This document shows, piece after piece, positions 61,301 through 64,000 of a stretch of 64,000 nucleotides of DNA. The notes under the pieces were generated by a model. The model saw nothing but the letters and a program-made list of their open reading frames with translations. It was not told the DNA's origin and made no database searches. Position 1 is the first letter of the stretch; each line of letters begins with the position of its first letter. Both the position numbers and the translations under genes were made by a program. Source of the DNA: Undaria pinnatifida (Eukaryota; Sar; Phaeophyceae; Laminariales; Alariaceae); NCBI GenBank assembly GCA_012845835.1, contig JABAKD010000017.1, positions 2,479,001-2,543,000 of the forward strand, written 5' to 3'.

Positions 61301-64000
61301 AGGCCCGAGGAGTATGATAGGAATTCGAGGGGGGGCGCGCGGCGCGGCAGGCCCAGCAGCGGCAACAGCAACGTAGGTCGTTCCCGGCGCAGGGGACGGG
61401 ATGGTGGGGGCGGACACGGCAGGGCGTCTTCGGTGCCAGACATGAGGAGGGCAGGTATGCAAGGCTGATTGGCTTTCATCATATCATGGAAGGTTGGGGG
61501 GTGGTAGTTTGTGACAGCTGTGTGGGTGTTTTTTCCTGGGTTGGTTGTTTGTGGTGGGCGGACACGCGGGGGAGTCTTCGATGCCAGGCGTGATAAAGGC
61601 CGGTATGTATGCAAGGCGGCTGGGTTTCGTTTCGCGTTTTGTGGTACCGGGGGAAGGGGGGTTTGCTCATTTCGTGCATGCCGTAAGATCATAGACCGGG
61701 GGGGGGGGGTTGGGGTTCCCATTGCTTGCGTCGCCATAGTCGTGTCACCATAGACTCCCGCATCTCTACAATTCCGGGACGGAGCAAATTGGGTTTCATG
61801 GACCAGGCAGGCATTGCTTGCTCGGGGGGGAAGGGGGGGGGAGGGTGGATTACAACGGTGGTGAGGGCGGTTGTAGTGTTTCCTCGTCGGTTTGATTGCT
61901 TGTAGTTGTTTGTGTGTGGTATGAGTGTGTTGGTGCTGCTAGAGTTGGTGGAATTGGTGATGGCGATGATGTTGGTGTTGGTGCTGGTGTAGGCGTTCGT
62001 AATGTTGGTGTGGGTCGTTGTTTTTCTTTCCAGGATAGTCTCTTCTTTTTTCTTTTCCGCCACGCGCTCGACGCTGATTGACCCCCCCCCCACCGCGACC
62101 AATTTTCCCCCAATTCTATCATTTACCGACCATTCAACAGTTGAAGCTCACAGGTGACGAATTTATATCCGTCAAATAAGATATTACATCTTTTTTTTTC
62201 CCTTGGGGTGTTCTTTTTCACCAGGGGCGGAGGTGAATGCTAGACGAGAGGGCGGGTACGACTCAATGATCGACGAAGGGGACTCGACCTACGATGATGA
62301 TGGCGATTACGCGTCGACGGTGGATGGCCATGACGATCATCACGACGACCACGACGACTACGACGATGCCACGTCGATAGGAGAGGGGCCGTCGTCGGCG
62401 TCAGAGGAGGAGGACGAGGAGGATTCCTACGATTCCGACGTAAGTTACTGTTGGCGGAGGCGGGGGGGGGGGGGTGATGGGGTGGTGTTGTTGCTGACAT
62501 GAGCTTGAGAATGAACGTATGTCGAAGAAGTGCAAGAAACACAAGGTCAATAGGAATATGGGACTGAAAGTGAACGTATATCGAAAAAAGGAAAGAAAGC
62601 GTTAATAGGAAGATGGGACTGGGCCGTCGTCGGCGTCAGAAGACGAGGAAGAAGAGGATGATTGCTACGGTTCCGACGTTATCTTATCCGTGGTACGGGG
62701 TTGGAAGGGCGGGCGTGAGGGTGATGACGTTGCTGTTGTTGGTGGTGGCGGTGGTATTGACGTTGCTGTTTGGTGGTGGTAGTGGTGGTGTTGGTGGTGT
62801 TGGTGGTGGGGCGTGGGGGTGGTAGTGGGGGTGGTAGTGGGGGTGGTGGGGGTAATGTTTTGTTGTCGTTGTTGTTGCTGTTTATGTCCGTGTCTAAGCA
62901 GCATTTTTTTTGTTTTTTTCTTCTTGATTGCGCGTACTGCCCGTCACACCACTGTGAAGACATATTCATAAATAGTCTGTTCCGTTCTGTACTTTTGTGA
63001 CGACACGTACCAGATAGTACAGCAGTACCTCCTACTCCGCCACCGACTACATGCCATCCCACGCCTTCGGCGTACTCGAAGGCGGTACTAGTCCTCGAGC
63101 CTCGTCCTACCTCCTTCTAGATGCCTGGCCATCCTTCAGCGTAAGAGAGTTAATTTCCGTCTTTTTTTCGTCATCTCCTACCCTCCTTGTTACTATAATA
63201 GCCGAAGAATAGCCCAAAGCAAACACCACATGGCTCTGCAGCCCGTCCCTCGTCAATTCGATGGTCCACCTAACTTGCAGTAATTGGCCCTGCAGACGCT
63301 CCGTTTTGCCGATGGCTCATCAATTCGGTACTCCACCTGACATCAATTTCCTACCTGTCTACCCCTTTTGCTGCAGTCGGGATCCCTTATTAATGCGGTA
63401 CCGTGCCAAAGAACAATCCCTGCACTGAAGTGGCACCCCGCACTATACCGGGCACTGCGGTACTTGTTGTGTAGAACGAGGTCGTGACAAGCGGTTTTCA
63501 CCGCACTAAAACTGGGCACCCGCACTACAGGGTACCGCACTAACGCTGGACCACGACTGAACTGAAAAAATGATCACACTCTTGAGTGCAAGTAGATTTG
63601 TCCCAAAAAAAACGTGGGTGTGATTGTACGGGGGTTTAATGCTGTCTCTCGTGTCGTATCTAGTGTTTCGAATAAAAAACAAAAAATCGTAAAATTGTTC
63701 ATGACATTTAATGCTGGTTATTGGTATTGAACAACCAAATCTTGAAACCTCCTCCCTTTGTTTGTGGTGATGACCAACACCATCCCATTTCCTTTTTCTT
63801 GTTTAACGCACAGGCAATAACGAAAAAACAAGAGCCTCCTCCTTTTTTTTTGGTTGTTACAAACGCTATCGTGTTTTTCCTCTTATTGCTTAATTCACAG
63901 GCAATAATCAAATCACCCCACTCCACCCCACCCCCCGTTTCTTTTTGCGATTACCAACGCCAACGTATTTCTCTTGCTTAACGTGCAGGACGATTATTCG
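43235..64000 (+). CDS. Armadillo-repeat protein gene, 11 exons seen, 3' end beyond the window
   Basis: Exons: 43235-43387, 52424-52585, 53756-53872, 55300-55439, 57078-57228, 57573-57665, 59145-59345, 60392-60486, 61303-61454, 62225-62439 and 63989 onward. All introns are GT-AG and the phases (0,0,0,2,0,0,0,2,1,0) keep one frame for 497 codons. Residues 1-51 are Lys-rich. Seven repeats of about 44 residues span 61-371 with the pattern AGAC-x-x-V...M-x-x-FP-D...VQ-x-x-GC-x-AV-x-NLA...N-x-x-RLG. 372-422 is Arg/Gly-rich and 423-497 is Asp/His/Glu/Ser-rich. Armadillo solenoids bind proteins, and the charged tails suggest additional electrostatic contacts. The partner and cellular site are unknown. 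Introns do not all coincide with repeat borders, so this is not a strict one-exon-one-repeat gene. Additional exons within the 9 kb intron 1 cannot be excluded. Confidence 0.85.
43470..43660 (+). repeat. Family K repeat (GGGTCGGGTC-rich), copy 1
   Basis: It contains GGTCATGACCCGGCCC, a GGAGGTTTTCA-like segment, TCTGGGTCGGGTCGCC and GAGAAGTGATCTGACTCGTG. The same order is in intron 4 at 55660-55865. Confidence 0.7.
43788..43879 (+). mobile_element. Family B micro-MITE
   Basis: It runs from CAACGCCTTTACGTCTGGAA to CTCTAAAGGGGTTAA. It ends seven bases before the first duplicated exon-1 tail, so it lies exactly at the upstream border of that duplicate. Confidence 0.82.
43886..43955 (+). pseudogene. 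Duplicate 1 of the exon 1 tail and donor
   Basis: GCGAGGGGAAACCAGCAACT-CTTCGGC|GTGAGC encodes ARGNQQLFG, against AARENQQQFG in exon 1. The following GGTAGCAGT...CTAACCGT resembles intron 1 after the true donor. A good donor remains but no acceptor with a pyrimidine tract precedes it, so it is probably not an exon. Confidence 0.7.
44059..44140 (+). pseudogene. Duplicate 2 of the exon 1 tail and donor
   Basis: CCGCGGGAGAACCAGCAGCC-TTTCGGT|GTGCGT encodes PRENQQPFG. It lies 173 bp after duplicate 1. CCTGACCTTAGCCCTGACCA afterwards resembles the CCCTAACC part of intron 1. The donor is weakened (GTGCGT). Confidence 0.65.
44395..44530. repeat. AGTAGC/AGCAGT microsatellite
   Basis: Imperfect hexanucleotide repeats occupy 44396-44430 and 44490-44530, separated by a GTACAAC-bearing stretch. 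Confidence 0.85.
44740..45290. repeat. TTG-rich trinucleotide array, about 550 bp
   Basis: TTGTTGTTG with interspersed GTATTG and GCCGTTGGCG words runs almost without break. A GTTGTTGCCGTTGGC block repeats three times at 44925-44970. One strand is nearly devoid of A, so the array is strongly strand-asymmetric. Frames on both strands (Leu/Val/Cys or Asn/Thr) reflect the composition. Confidence 0.92.
45291..46087 (+). other. Intronic sequence with a diverged family A copy
   Basis: 45690-45850 has CTGACCCTGGTATCAGCGGG, CGCGCGATCGATGCACCACA and CAGCATGCACTGATGAG, a diverged composite and family A. The rest is unique. Confidence 0.45.
46088..46405 (+). mobile_element. SINE-1 element
   Basis: It has the head GGTCGCCCCGGTGGTCTTGT, a B box GGGGTTCGAATTC at 46147, the body AAGTCGACGCGAGTCGATAA and CGCGATTAAAACGAAGACGC, and the 3' part GTGACCCCGGATCTGGGTTA. 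The match to 50827-51165 is end to end. Confidence 0.8.
46515..46690. repeat. Family H repeat
   Basis: It contains CTGCTCGCGCTATCGCTATA, ACACGCCAGCTAGCGCTGGA, CACGCGACGTGTATGAAAAT and TTTCCATCCGCCGGAGGATA, all shared with 54580-54770. Confidence 0.8.
47055..47370. repeat. 92 bp tandem pair (SINE-2 3' end) followed by family B
   Basis: ACGGTCTTCTGGACCCGCCG starts at 47061 and 47153, with CACAGGTCTTCTCCCCACCG in each. It resembles the 3' end of SINE-2 (CTTCTGGACAAGCCGTGGTC at 47613). 47280-47369 is a family B micro-MITE ending GCTCTAAAGGGGTTAA. Confidence 0.75.
47605..47890 (-). mobile_element. SINE-2 element (tRNA-headed)
   Basis: On the minus strand the head is CCGGTCGCCCCGGTGGCGTA, followed by the B box GAGTTTGAATCCCCC. 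Then comes the body ACATTCGTGGGGACTTTTTC, AGCGCGAGAGCGTGAG, ending CACGGCTTGTCCAGAAGCTG. An AT microsatellite (47576-47594) lies just beyond the 3' end. Confidence 0.8.
47957..48264. repeat. Three family A copies in inverted and direct order
   Basis: 47957-48045 is in minus orientation and 48078-48180 and 48190-48264 in plus. The third copy stops at CTCACAGCTGCCGTGTA, where the DNA transposon has inserted, and resumes with TATTTTTTTTTT at 49220. Confidence 0.8.
48265..49219. mobile_element. 955 bp DNA transposon with 25 bp perfect TIRs and TA duplication
   Basis: 48265-48289 (CAGTAGGTGGCCCTGTATAG and five more bases) is the exact reverse complement of 49195-49219. TA flanks both sides, and removing one TA restores an ordinary family A end. 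About a dozen TGCCACTAT or ATAGTGGCA words fill the subterminal regions, as binding sites often do in DNA transposons. The interior keeps coding remnants on the minus strand. The superfamily is not identified. Confidence 0.9.
48419..49059 (-). pseudogene. Zinc-finger-bearing coding remnant inside the DNA transposon
   Basis: One minus frame (49059-48625) reads ERRLGCGGRLHGICGEPEEG and then REIHRVCNPCIAKKQ. The C..H..C...H..C-x2-C spacing suits a small zinc finger. A second frame (48637-48419) reads GNRWIINGHFMCFMRILLHR and NQPRVVEQYARLY. They lie in different frames, so the protein is broken. At about 210 codons it is far too short for a transposase with a DDE core, so this copy is non-autonomous. 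Confidence 0.5.
49240..49330 (+). repeat. Family A copy (diverged)
   Basis: It contains TGTACCGCGCAGCTTGCAAA, GTTGAGTTTCGGCCATT and ACTCACAATTGACG. It is adjacent to the right end of the interrupted copy. Confidence 0.6.
49365..49600 (-). repeat. Family G dispersed repeat
   Basis: It is the reverse complement of 50605-50825. GATCACCTTGCTGTAT, GTCTCGTAG, GAGCTCGTCTCTCT and ATGCGAAGAACACAC correspond in order. A CCCTAACCCTAACCCC telomere-like tract follows at 49589. Confidence 0.7.
49630..49765 (+). repeat. Family F dispersed repeat, partial
   Basis: It contains GGCAAGCGGTGCAGTCGGGC and GCGAGTAGTGAGACGTATG, as at 29800-29855. Confidence 0.65.
50195..50825 (+). repeat. Family G tail, T-rich tract, then a full family G copy
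   Basis: 50205-50245 has AACGGTTTAATGTGAAGAAC. 50450-50590 is T/C-rich. 50605-50825 is the plus-orientation family G copy ending TTTCATGTGAAAAACGCACA. The frames here are T-rich artefacts. Confidence 0.6.
50827..51165 (+). mobile_element. SINE-1 element, best-preserved tRNA-like head
   Basis: GTCGCCCCGGTGGTCTAGTG-GTTACCC has a consensus-like A box (TGGTCTAGTGG at 50837-50847). GGGTTCGAATCC at 50879-50890 is a consensus B box. The spacing is that of a tRNA. The body contains GATGCGAGTCGGTGAAGGAA, TCGCGATGAAAATGAAGGCG and GGATCTGAGTTACGCCC. It is probably transcribed by RNA polymerase III. Confidence 0.85.
52424..52585 (+). CDS. Armadillo gene exon 2 (residues 52-105, repeat 1)
   Basis: The acceptor is CTCTGCCATGCAG at 52423 and the donor GCG|GTGAGT. 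It encodes TTMGSALGLAGACDAVGIVM, then AMFPDHRLVQVEGCRAVEAL and ADGDEENVHRLGRA. Repeat 1 occupies residues 61-104 with all consensus positions except NLA (here EALA). The first nine codons are not repeat-like and could belong to the cap helix, or the true start may be another exon. Confidence 0.8.
52586..53755 (+). other. Intron 2 with a family D element
   Basis: 53219-53675 carries family D: left end GCACACGTCAGACAGATGAT, right end TGATCTGTCCGAGGTGTGAA, expanded GATGATCTA repeats at 53575-53620. The acceptor is preceded by a long T tract. Confidence 0.7.
53756..53872 (+). CDS. Armadillo gene exon 3 (residues 106-144)
   Basis: Acceptor TGCTTGTTTCAG, donor CAG|GTCAGC, phase 0 on both sides, 39 codons. 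It encodes DCCLLVEKALERFPNDANLQ and TQGCRAVTNLFNGEANIKQ, most of repeat 2. The repeat is completed by LGQ at the start of exon 4. The CC in place of AC and NLF in place of NLA are the only departures from consensus. Confidence 0.85.
54130..54400 (+). repeat. Family A copy (second subtype) split by an insertion
   Basis: GAAGTATTACGCAGCTTGCG and GTTGAGTATCGACCC precede TTAA at 54176. AATTGATCGAACTCACAGCTG-ACG-type sequence resumes after TTAA at 54369-54372. Confidence 0.75.
54180..54368. mobile_element. 189 bp TTAA-inserted element
   Basis: The element begins CCCCTTCAGTGACAAAGCAC and ends with ATTCACAGAAGAG. CCCCTTCAGTGA and the complement of the right end, CTCTTCTGTGAA, are imperfect inverted repeats. 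TTAA is present on both sides, and removing the element plus one TTAA restores the family A sequence GACCCTTAAATTGATCGAAC. It is distinct from family B and has no coding capacity. The TTAA duplication suggests piggyBac-type mobilisation. Confidence 0.8.
54580..54770. repeat. Family H repeat
   Basis: It contains GGGTGCGCCAGCTAGCGTTG, GACACACGACGCGTATGAAA and CCCCATCCGCCGGAGGATAG. Confidence 0.8.
55300..55439 (+). CDS. Armadillo gene exon 4 (residues 145-191, repeat 3)
   Basis: Acceptor TTTTTTTCCGAGCAG, donor AA|GTGAGT, ending in phase 2. It encodes LGQGRACELVTEALRNFPQD, then NDAQIEACGAVANLANNSKE and NRTRLG. Residue 191 (Asn) is split with exon 5. Reading through the donor gives Lys-stop, which supports the splice. 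Confidence 0.88.
55660..55865 (+). repeat. Family K repeat, copy 2
   Basis: It contains GGGTCATGATCATCCGGCCC, GGTCAGGAGGTTTTTGAAAA, GTCGGGTCGGGCCAGGG and AGAAGTGAACCGACCCGTGG. Confidence 0.7.
55861..56400. mobile_element. Family C MITE expanded by insertions
   Basis: Left end GAGTCGTTCCACGGTAGGTA, right end CCTACCGTGGGATGAATC. CTGGCTTCGAAGGCATCCGT and TCGACTAACCGGCAGTTCCT are interior landmarks. A 22 bp TTCTGAGCTCCGCAGCGGAA-type duplication (55898-55945), an insertion of about 150 bp (55965-56110) and a family B copy (56185-56277) more than double its length. Confidence 0.75.
56185..56277 (-). mobile_element. Family B micro-MITE nested in family C
   Basis: It runs from CTTGACCCCTTTAGAGCCCC to GGTTTCCAGTTGTGAAGGCG-TCATAA. 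Confidence 0.8.
56465..56560 (-). repeat. Family A copy
   Basis: It contains ACACTCCAGCTGTGAGATCG, AAGATTTTGTCCAAACTCATC and CAAGCTGTGTGTGGTACTCC. Confidence 0.8.
57078..57228 (+). CDS. Armadillo gene exon 5 (residues 191-241, repeat 4)
   Basis: Acceptor GTTTCCCTTTCAG, donor AAG|GTGTGA. It begins with the third base of residue 191 and encodes AGACNLVTKSMATFPDNIDV, QHAACVAVGNLANRDTENKK and RLGSAGACNK. Repeat 4 is complete (192-235) and repeat 5 begins. Reading past the donor gives Val-stop. The donor is weaker than those of the other exons (GTGTGA). Confidence 0.88.
57573..57665 (+). CDS. Armadillo gene exon 6 (residues 242-272, repeat 5 middle)
   Basis: Acceptor CTTTTTGTGAAG, donor CAG|GTGAGA, 31 codons: VCAALAGFQGDLGVQYMGCG, then AVGNLSNSNTQ. 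FQGD replaces the usual FPDD. The intron before it is T-rich and 344 nt long. Confidence 0.82.
57666..59144 (+). other. Intron 6 with family D and two family B copies
   Basis: 57855-57990 has GATCATATA-type words of family D. 58224-58403 holds two head-to-tail family B copies (CCCCTTTAGAGCCCCCAAAC and CCTCTTCAGAATCCCCAATC, both ending in GTTGTAAAGGCGT). 58447-58650 is a further family D copy ending GGTGATCTGTCCGACGCTTG. Poly-C and pyrimidine tracts lie before the acceptor. Confidence 0.7.
58224..58403 (-). mobile_element. Two head-to-tail family B micro-MITEs
   Basis: Both carry CCAAGTAATTT/CCAGGTAATTT and GGGTTTCCAGTTGTAAAGGC. The second ends GCGTTAA. They share ACATGTCTTGAC at their starts, so the pair could be a tandem duplication of about 93 bp. 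Confidence 0.82.
59145..59345 (+). CDS. Armadillo gene exon 7 (residues 273-339, repeats 5 end, 6 and 7 start)
   Basis: Acceptor CCCCTCTCTTCAG, donor CGG|GTGAGG, 67 codons, phase 0-0. It encodes NCTRLGEAGGCLLVTGGMNA, FPDDRNLQHVGCAAVANLAI, GNAPNAARLVKAGARLAVQR and ALQQFHR. Repeat 6 (280-323) ends RLVK instead of RLG. Its last 17 codons and donor region are duplicated in the next intron. Confidence 0.87.
59518..59760 (+). pseudogene. Exon 7 tail duplicate B, interrupted by family A
   Basis: GCTGGGGCTAGCTAGGCTTG-CCGCTCAGCG matches the exon's KAGARLAVQRA codons, with an inserted TAGC giving a stop. After the family A insertion it resumes TTTCGGGTAAGGGTTTCCTG, matching CATCGGGTGAGGGTCTCCTG of the true donor region. 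A TTTTCAG lies directly before the copy. Confidence 0.72.
59566..59708 (-). mobile_element. Family A element, full length with readable borders
   Basis: It extends from about AAATTATTCTACCAACGTCA to ATAAGATGACATTTATT and is inserted in exon-tail copy B. TTTATT-like sequence flanks it on both sides, suggesting a short target duplication. This gives about 140 bp for the element. Confidence 0.7.
59780..59900 (+). pseudogene. Exon 7 tail duplicate C
   Basis: GGAGACTGGGGCTAGGGTTG-CTGTTCAGCGCGCGTGG encodes TGARVAVQRAW, close to KAGARLAVQRA. The donor region is TATCGGTGGGGGCTTCCTGT. The following GGTAGGCGGTTTTGGCGGTG also occurs after copy B, so the unit is at least 130 bp. Confidence 0.72.
60060..60150 (-). 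repeat. Family A copy
   Basis: It contains AAACAGGTCAGCTGTGAGTT, CGACAAATTTAGGGTCGATA and CTCATCTTTGCAAGATGCAT. Confidence 0.78.
60392..60486 (+). CDS. Armadillo gene exon 8 (residues 340-371, repeat 7 end)
   Basis: Acceptor TTTTGTTGCACCCAG, donor AGG|GTGAGA, ending in phase 2. It encodes DVEIQTRGTQALQWLSVTPR and MSNSQSMKKLTG. Joined to exon 7 it gives QRALQQFHRDVEIQTRGTQA, a good helix-turn of a terminal armadillo repeat, though without the NLA core. Confidence 0.8.
60487..61302 (+). other. Intron 8 with a headless SINE-1
   Basis: 60630-60830 matches the SINE-1 body (TTCGACGCGAATCGACGGAG, ATAAAAATGAAGGCACGTAC, GCTATGTGACCCCGGATCTG). The remainder is T-rich unique sequence. Confidence 0.72.
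61303..61454 (+). CDS. Armadillo gene exon 9 (residues 371-422, Arg/Gly-rich)
   Basis: Acceptor TTCCCCCACTGCAG, donor CAG|GTATGC, ending in phase 1. It encodes PEEYDRNSRGGARRGRPSSG, NSNVGRSRRRGRDGGGGHGR and ASSVPDMRRA. RG/RGG stretches are typical of nucleic-acid or acidic-partner binding and of arginine methylation. This is inference from composition only. Confidence 0.78.
61455..62224 (+). other. Intron 9
   Basis: 61555-61620 repeats part of exon 9 in weak form (GGGCGGACACGCGGGGGAGT-CTTCGATGCCAGGCGTGATA against GGACACGGCAGGGCGTCTTC-GGTGCCAGACATGAGG, then GTATG). This is a possible fourth exon-tail copy. G tracts occur at about 61700 and 61825, and TGGTG-rich sequence at 61900-62010. Confidence 0.6.
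61555..61625 (+). pseudogene. Exon 9 tail duplicate
   Basis: GGCGGACACGCGGGGGAGTC-TTCGATGCCAGGCGTGATAA-AGGCCGGTATGTATGCAAGG parallels GGCGGACACGGCAGGGCGTC-TTCGGTGCCAGACATGAGGA-GGGCAGGTATGCAAGG at the end of exon 9 and its donor. The GTATG donor is retained. The offset is about 146 bp. Confidence 0.7.
62225..62439 (+). CDS. Armadillo gene exon 10 (residues 422-493, acidic)
   Basis: Acceptor GTTCTTTTTCACCAG, donor GAC|GTAAGT, ending in phase 0. It encodes AEVNARREGGYDSMIDEGDS, then an Asp/His stretch (DDHHDDHDDYDD) and SSASEEEDEEDSYDSD. Ser residues in acidic context are typical casein kinase 2 targets. The Asp/His run could bind metal. Both are inferences from composition. Confidence 0.8.
62609..62677 (+). 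CDS. Candidate duplicated exon (exon 10 tail copy)
   Basis: It is preceded by AG at 62608 and followed by GTTATC, 69 nt, phase 0-0. It would encode EDGTGPSSASEDEEEEDDCY-GSD, parallel to GEGPSSASEEEDEEDSYDSD of exon 10. Including it keeps the reading frame. Against it are a purine-rich, pyrimidine-poor upstream region and a weak donor. It may be an optional exon or a decayed copy. Confidence 0.35.
63760..63988 (+). repeat. Triplicated intron 3' end with three acceptors
   Basis: TTGTTTAACGCACAG, TTGCTTAATTCACAG and TTGCTTAACGTGCAG end at 63813, 63900 and 63988 (spacing 87 and 88). Each is preceded by TTACCAACGC/TTACAAACGC-type and T/C-rich sequence. GCAATAA follows the first two. Only the third is followed by GACGATTATTCG, which I take as exon 11. 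Confidence 0.82.
63989..64000 (+). CDS. Armadillo gene exon 11, start only (residues 494-497)
   Basis: After the third acceptor the frame continues DDYS, acidic like the end of exon 10. Only four codons lie in the window, so the exon is supported by the acceptor and phase alone. Confidence 0.5.

Larger units (their letters stand above)
62440..63988 (+). other. Intron 10 with an exon 10 tail copy, GGTGGT tract and triplicated 3' end
   Basis: The copy at 62609-62677 is described separately. 62740-62855 is GGT-rich. 63000-63560 is unique with CGCACTAC/TGCGGTA words. 63760-63988 holds the three repeated intron ends. Confidence 0.65.

Noticed and set aside
43235-64000. Strict one-exon-one-armadillo-repeat organisation
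   Set aside because: I expected it from shuffled repeat genes, but only the exon 2/3 and 4/5 borders fall at or near repeat borders. The exon 3/4, 5/6, 6/7 and 7/8 junctions lie inside repeats, and phases are mixed.

Overview
This is a eukaryotic nuclear window, gene-poor and crowded with repeats. Evidence for that is a multi-exon gene with GT-AG introns, tRNA-headed SINE-like repeats, LINE-type reverse transcriptase remnants, MITEs, several satellites and interstitial TTAGGG tracts. There is no bacterial gene organisation. The style (very long introns, GTG/GTA donors, low-complexity C tracts, a 44-residue armadillo-repeat protein) would fit a stramenopile alga such as a brown alga or a relative. 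That placement is an inference from memory of such genomes, not something the sequence proves.

Layout. 1-5540 is a decayed retroelement on the minus strand: a frameshifted reverse transcriptase at the left edge, preceded by an upstream region with zinc-finger-like cysteines, Pro/Ala/Gly-rich stretches and a roughly 0.7 kb internal duplication. A 265 bp MITE sits inside it. 5.6-43 kb holds no gene I can defend. It is built from at least eleven dispersed repeat families (named A to K below), two tRNA-headed SINE-like families, tandem arrays with periods of about 21, 35, 120, 125, 155 and 167 bp, a CAGA microsatellite, a 149 bp-armed foldback, and the C-terminal end of a LINE ORF2 at 29.1 kb.

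The one convincing gene starts at 43,235 on the plus strand and runs off the right edge. I could join eleven exons (497 codons so far) with every phase matching: a Lys-rich N-terminus, seven armadillo-type repeats of about 44 residues, then an Arg/Gly-rich segment and an Asp/His/Glu-rich acidic segment. Its introns are full of the same repeats, and intron 1 is about 9 kb.

The most unusual signal is in this gene. Three different exons (1, 7 and 10) are each followed, inside the next intron, by one or more decayed copies of the exon's 3' end together with the splice-donor region. The last intron carries three evenly spaced copies (87-88 nt) of its 3' end with the acceptor. One of these copies (62,609-62,677) still reads as an in-frame, phase 0-0 exon. 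Splice-junction-centred duplication may therefore be a recurrent way this gene changes its exon content.

Several nested insertions can be read directly from the interrupted host repeats. A 955 bp transposon with 25 bp inverted ends and a TA target duplication is inserted in a family A repeat. A 189 bp element is inserted at TTAA in another family A repeat. An approximately 90 bp TTAA micro-MITE (family B) is inserted in a tRNA-like repeat, and a family A element is inserted in a duplicated exon tail. These give natural element boundaries without any database.
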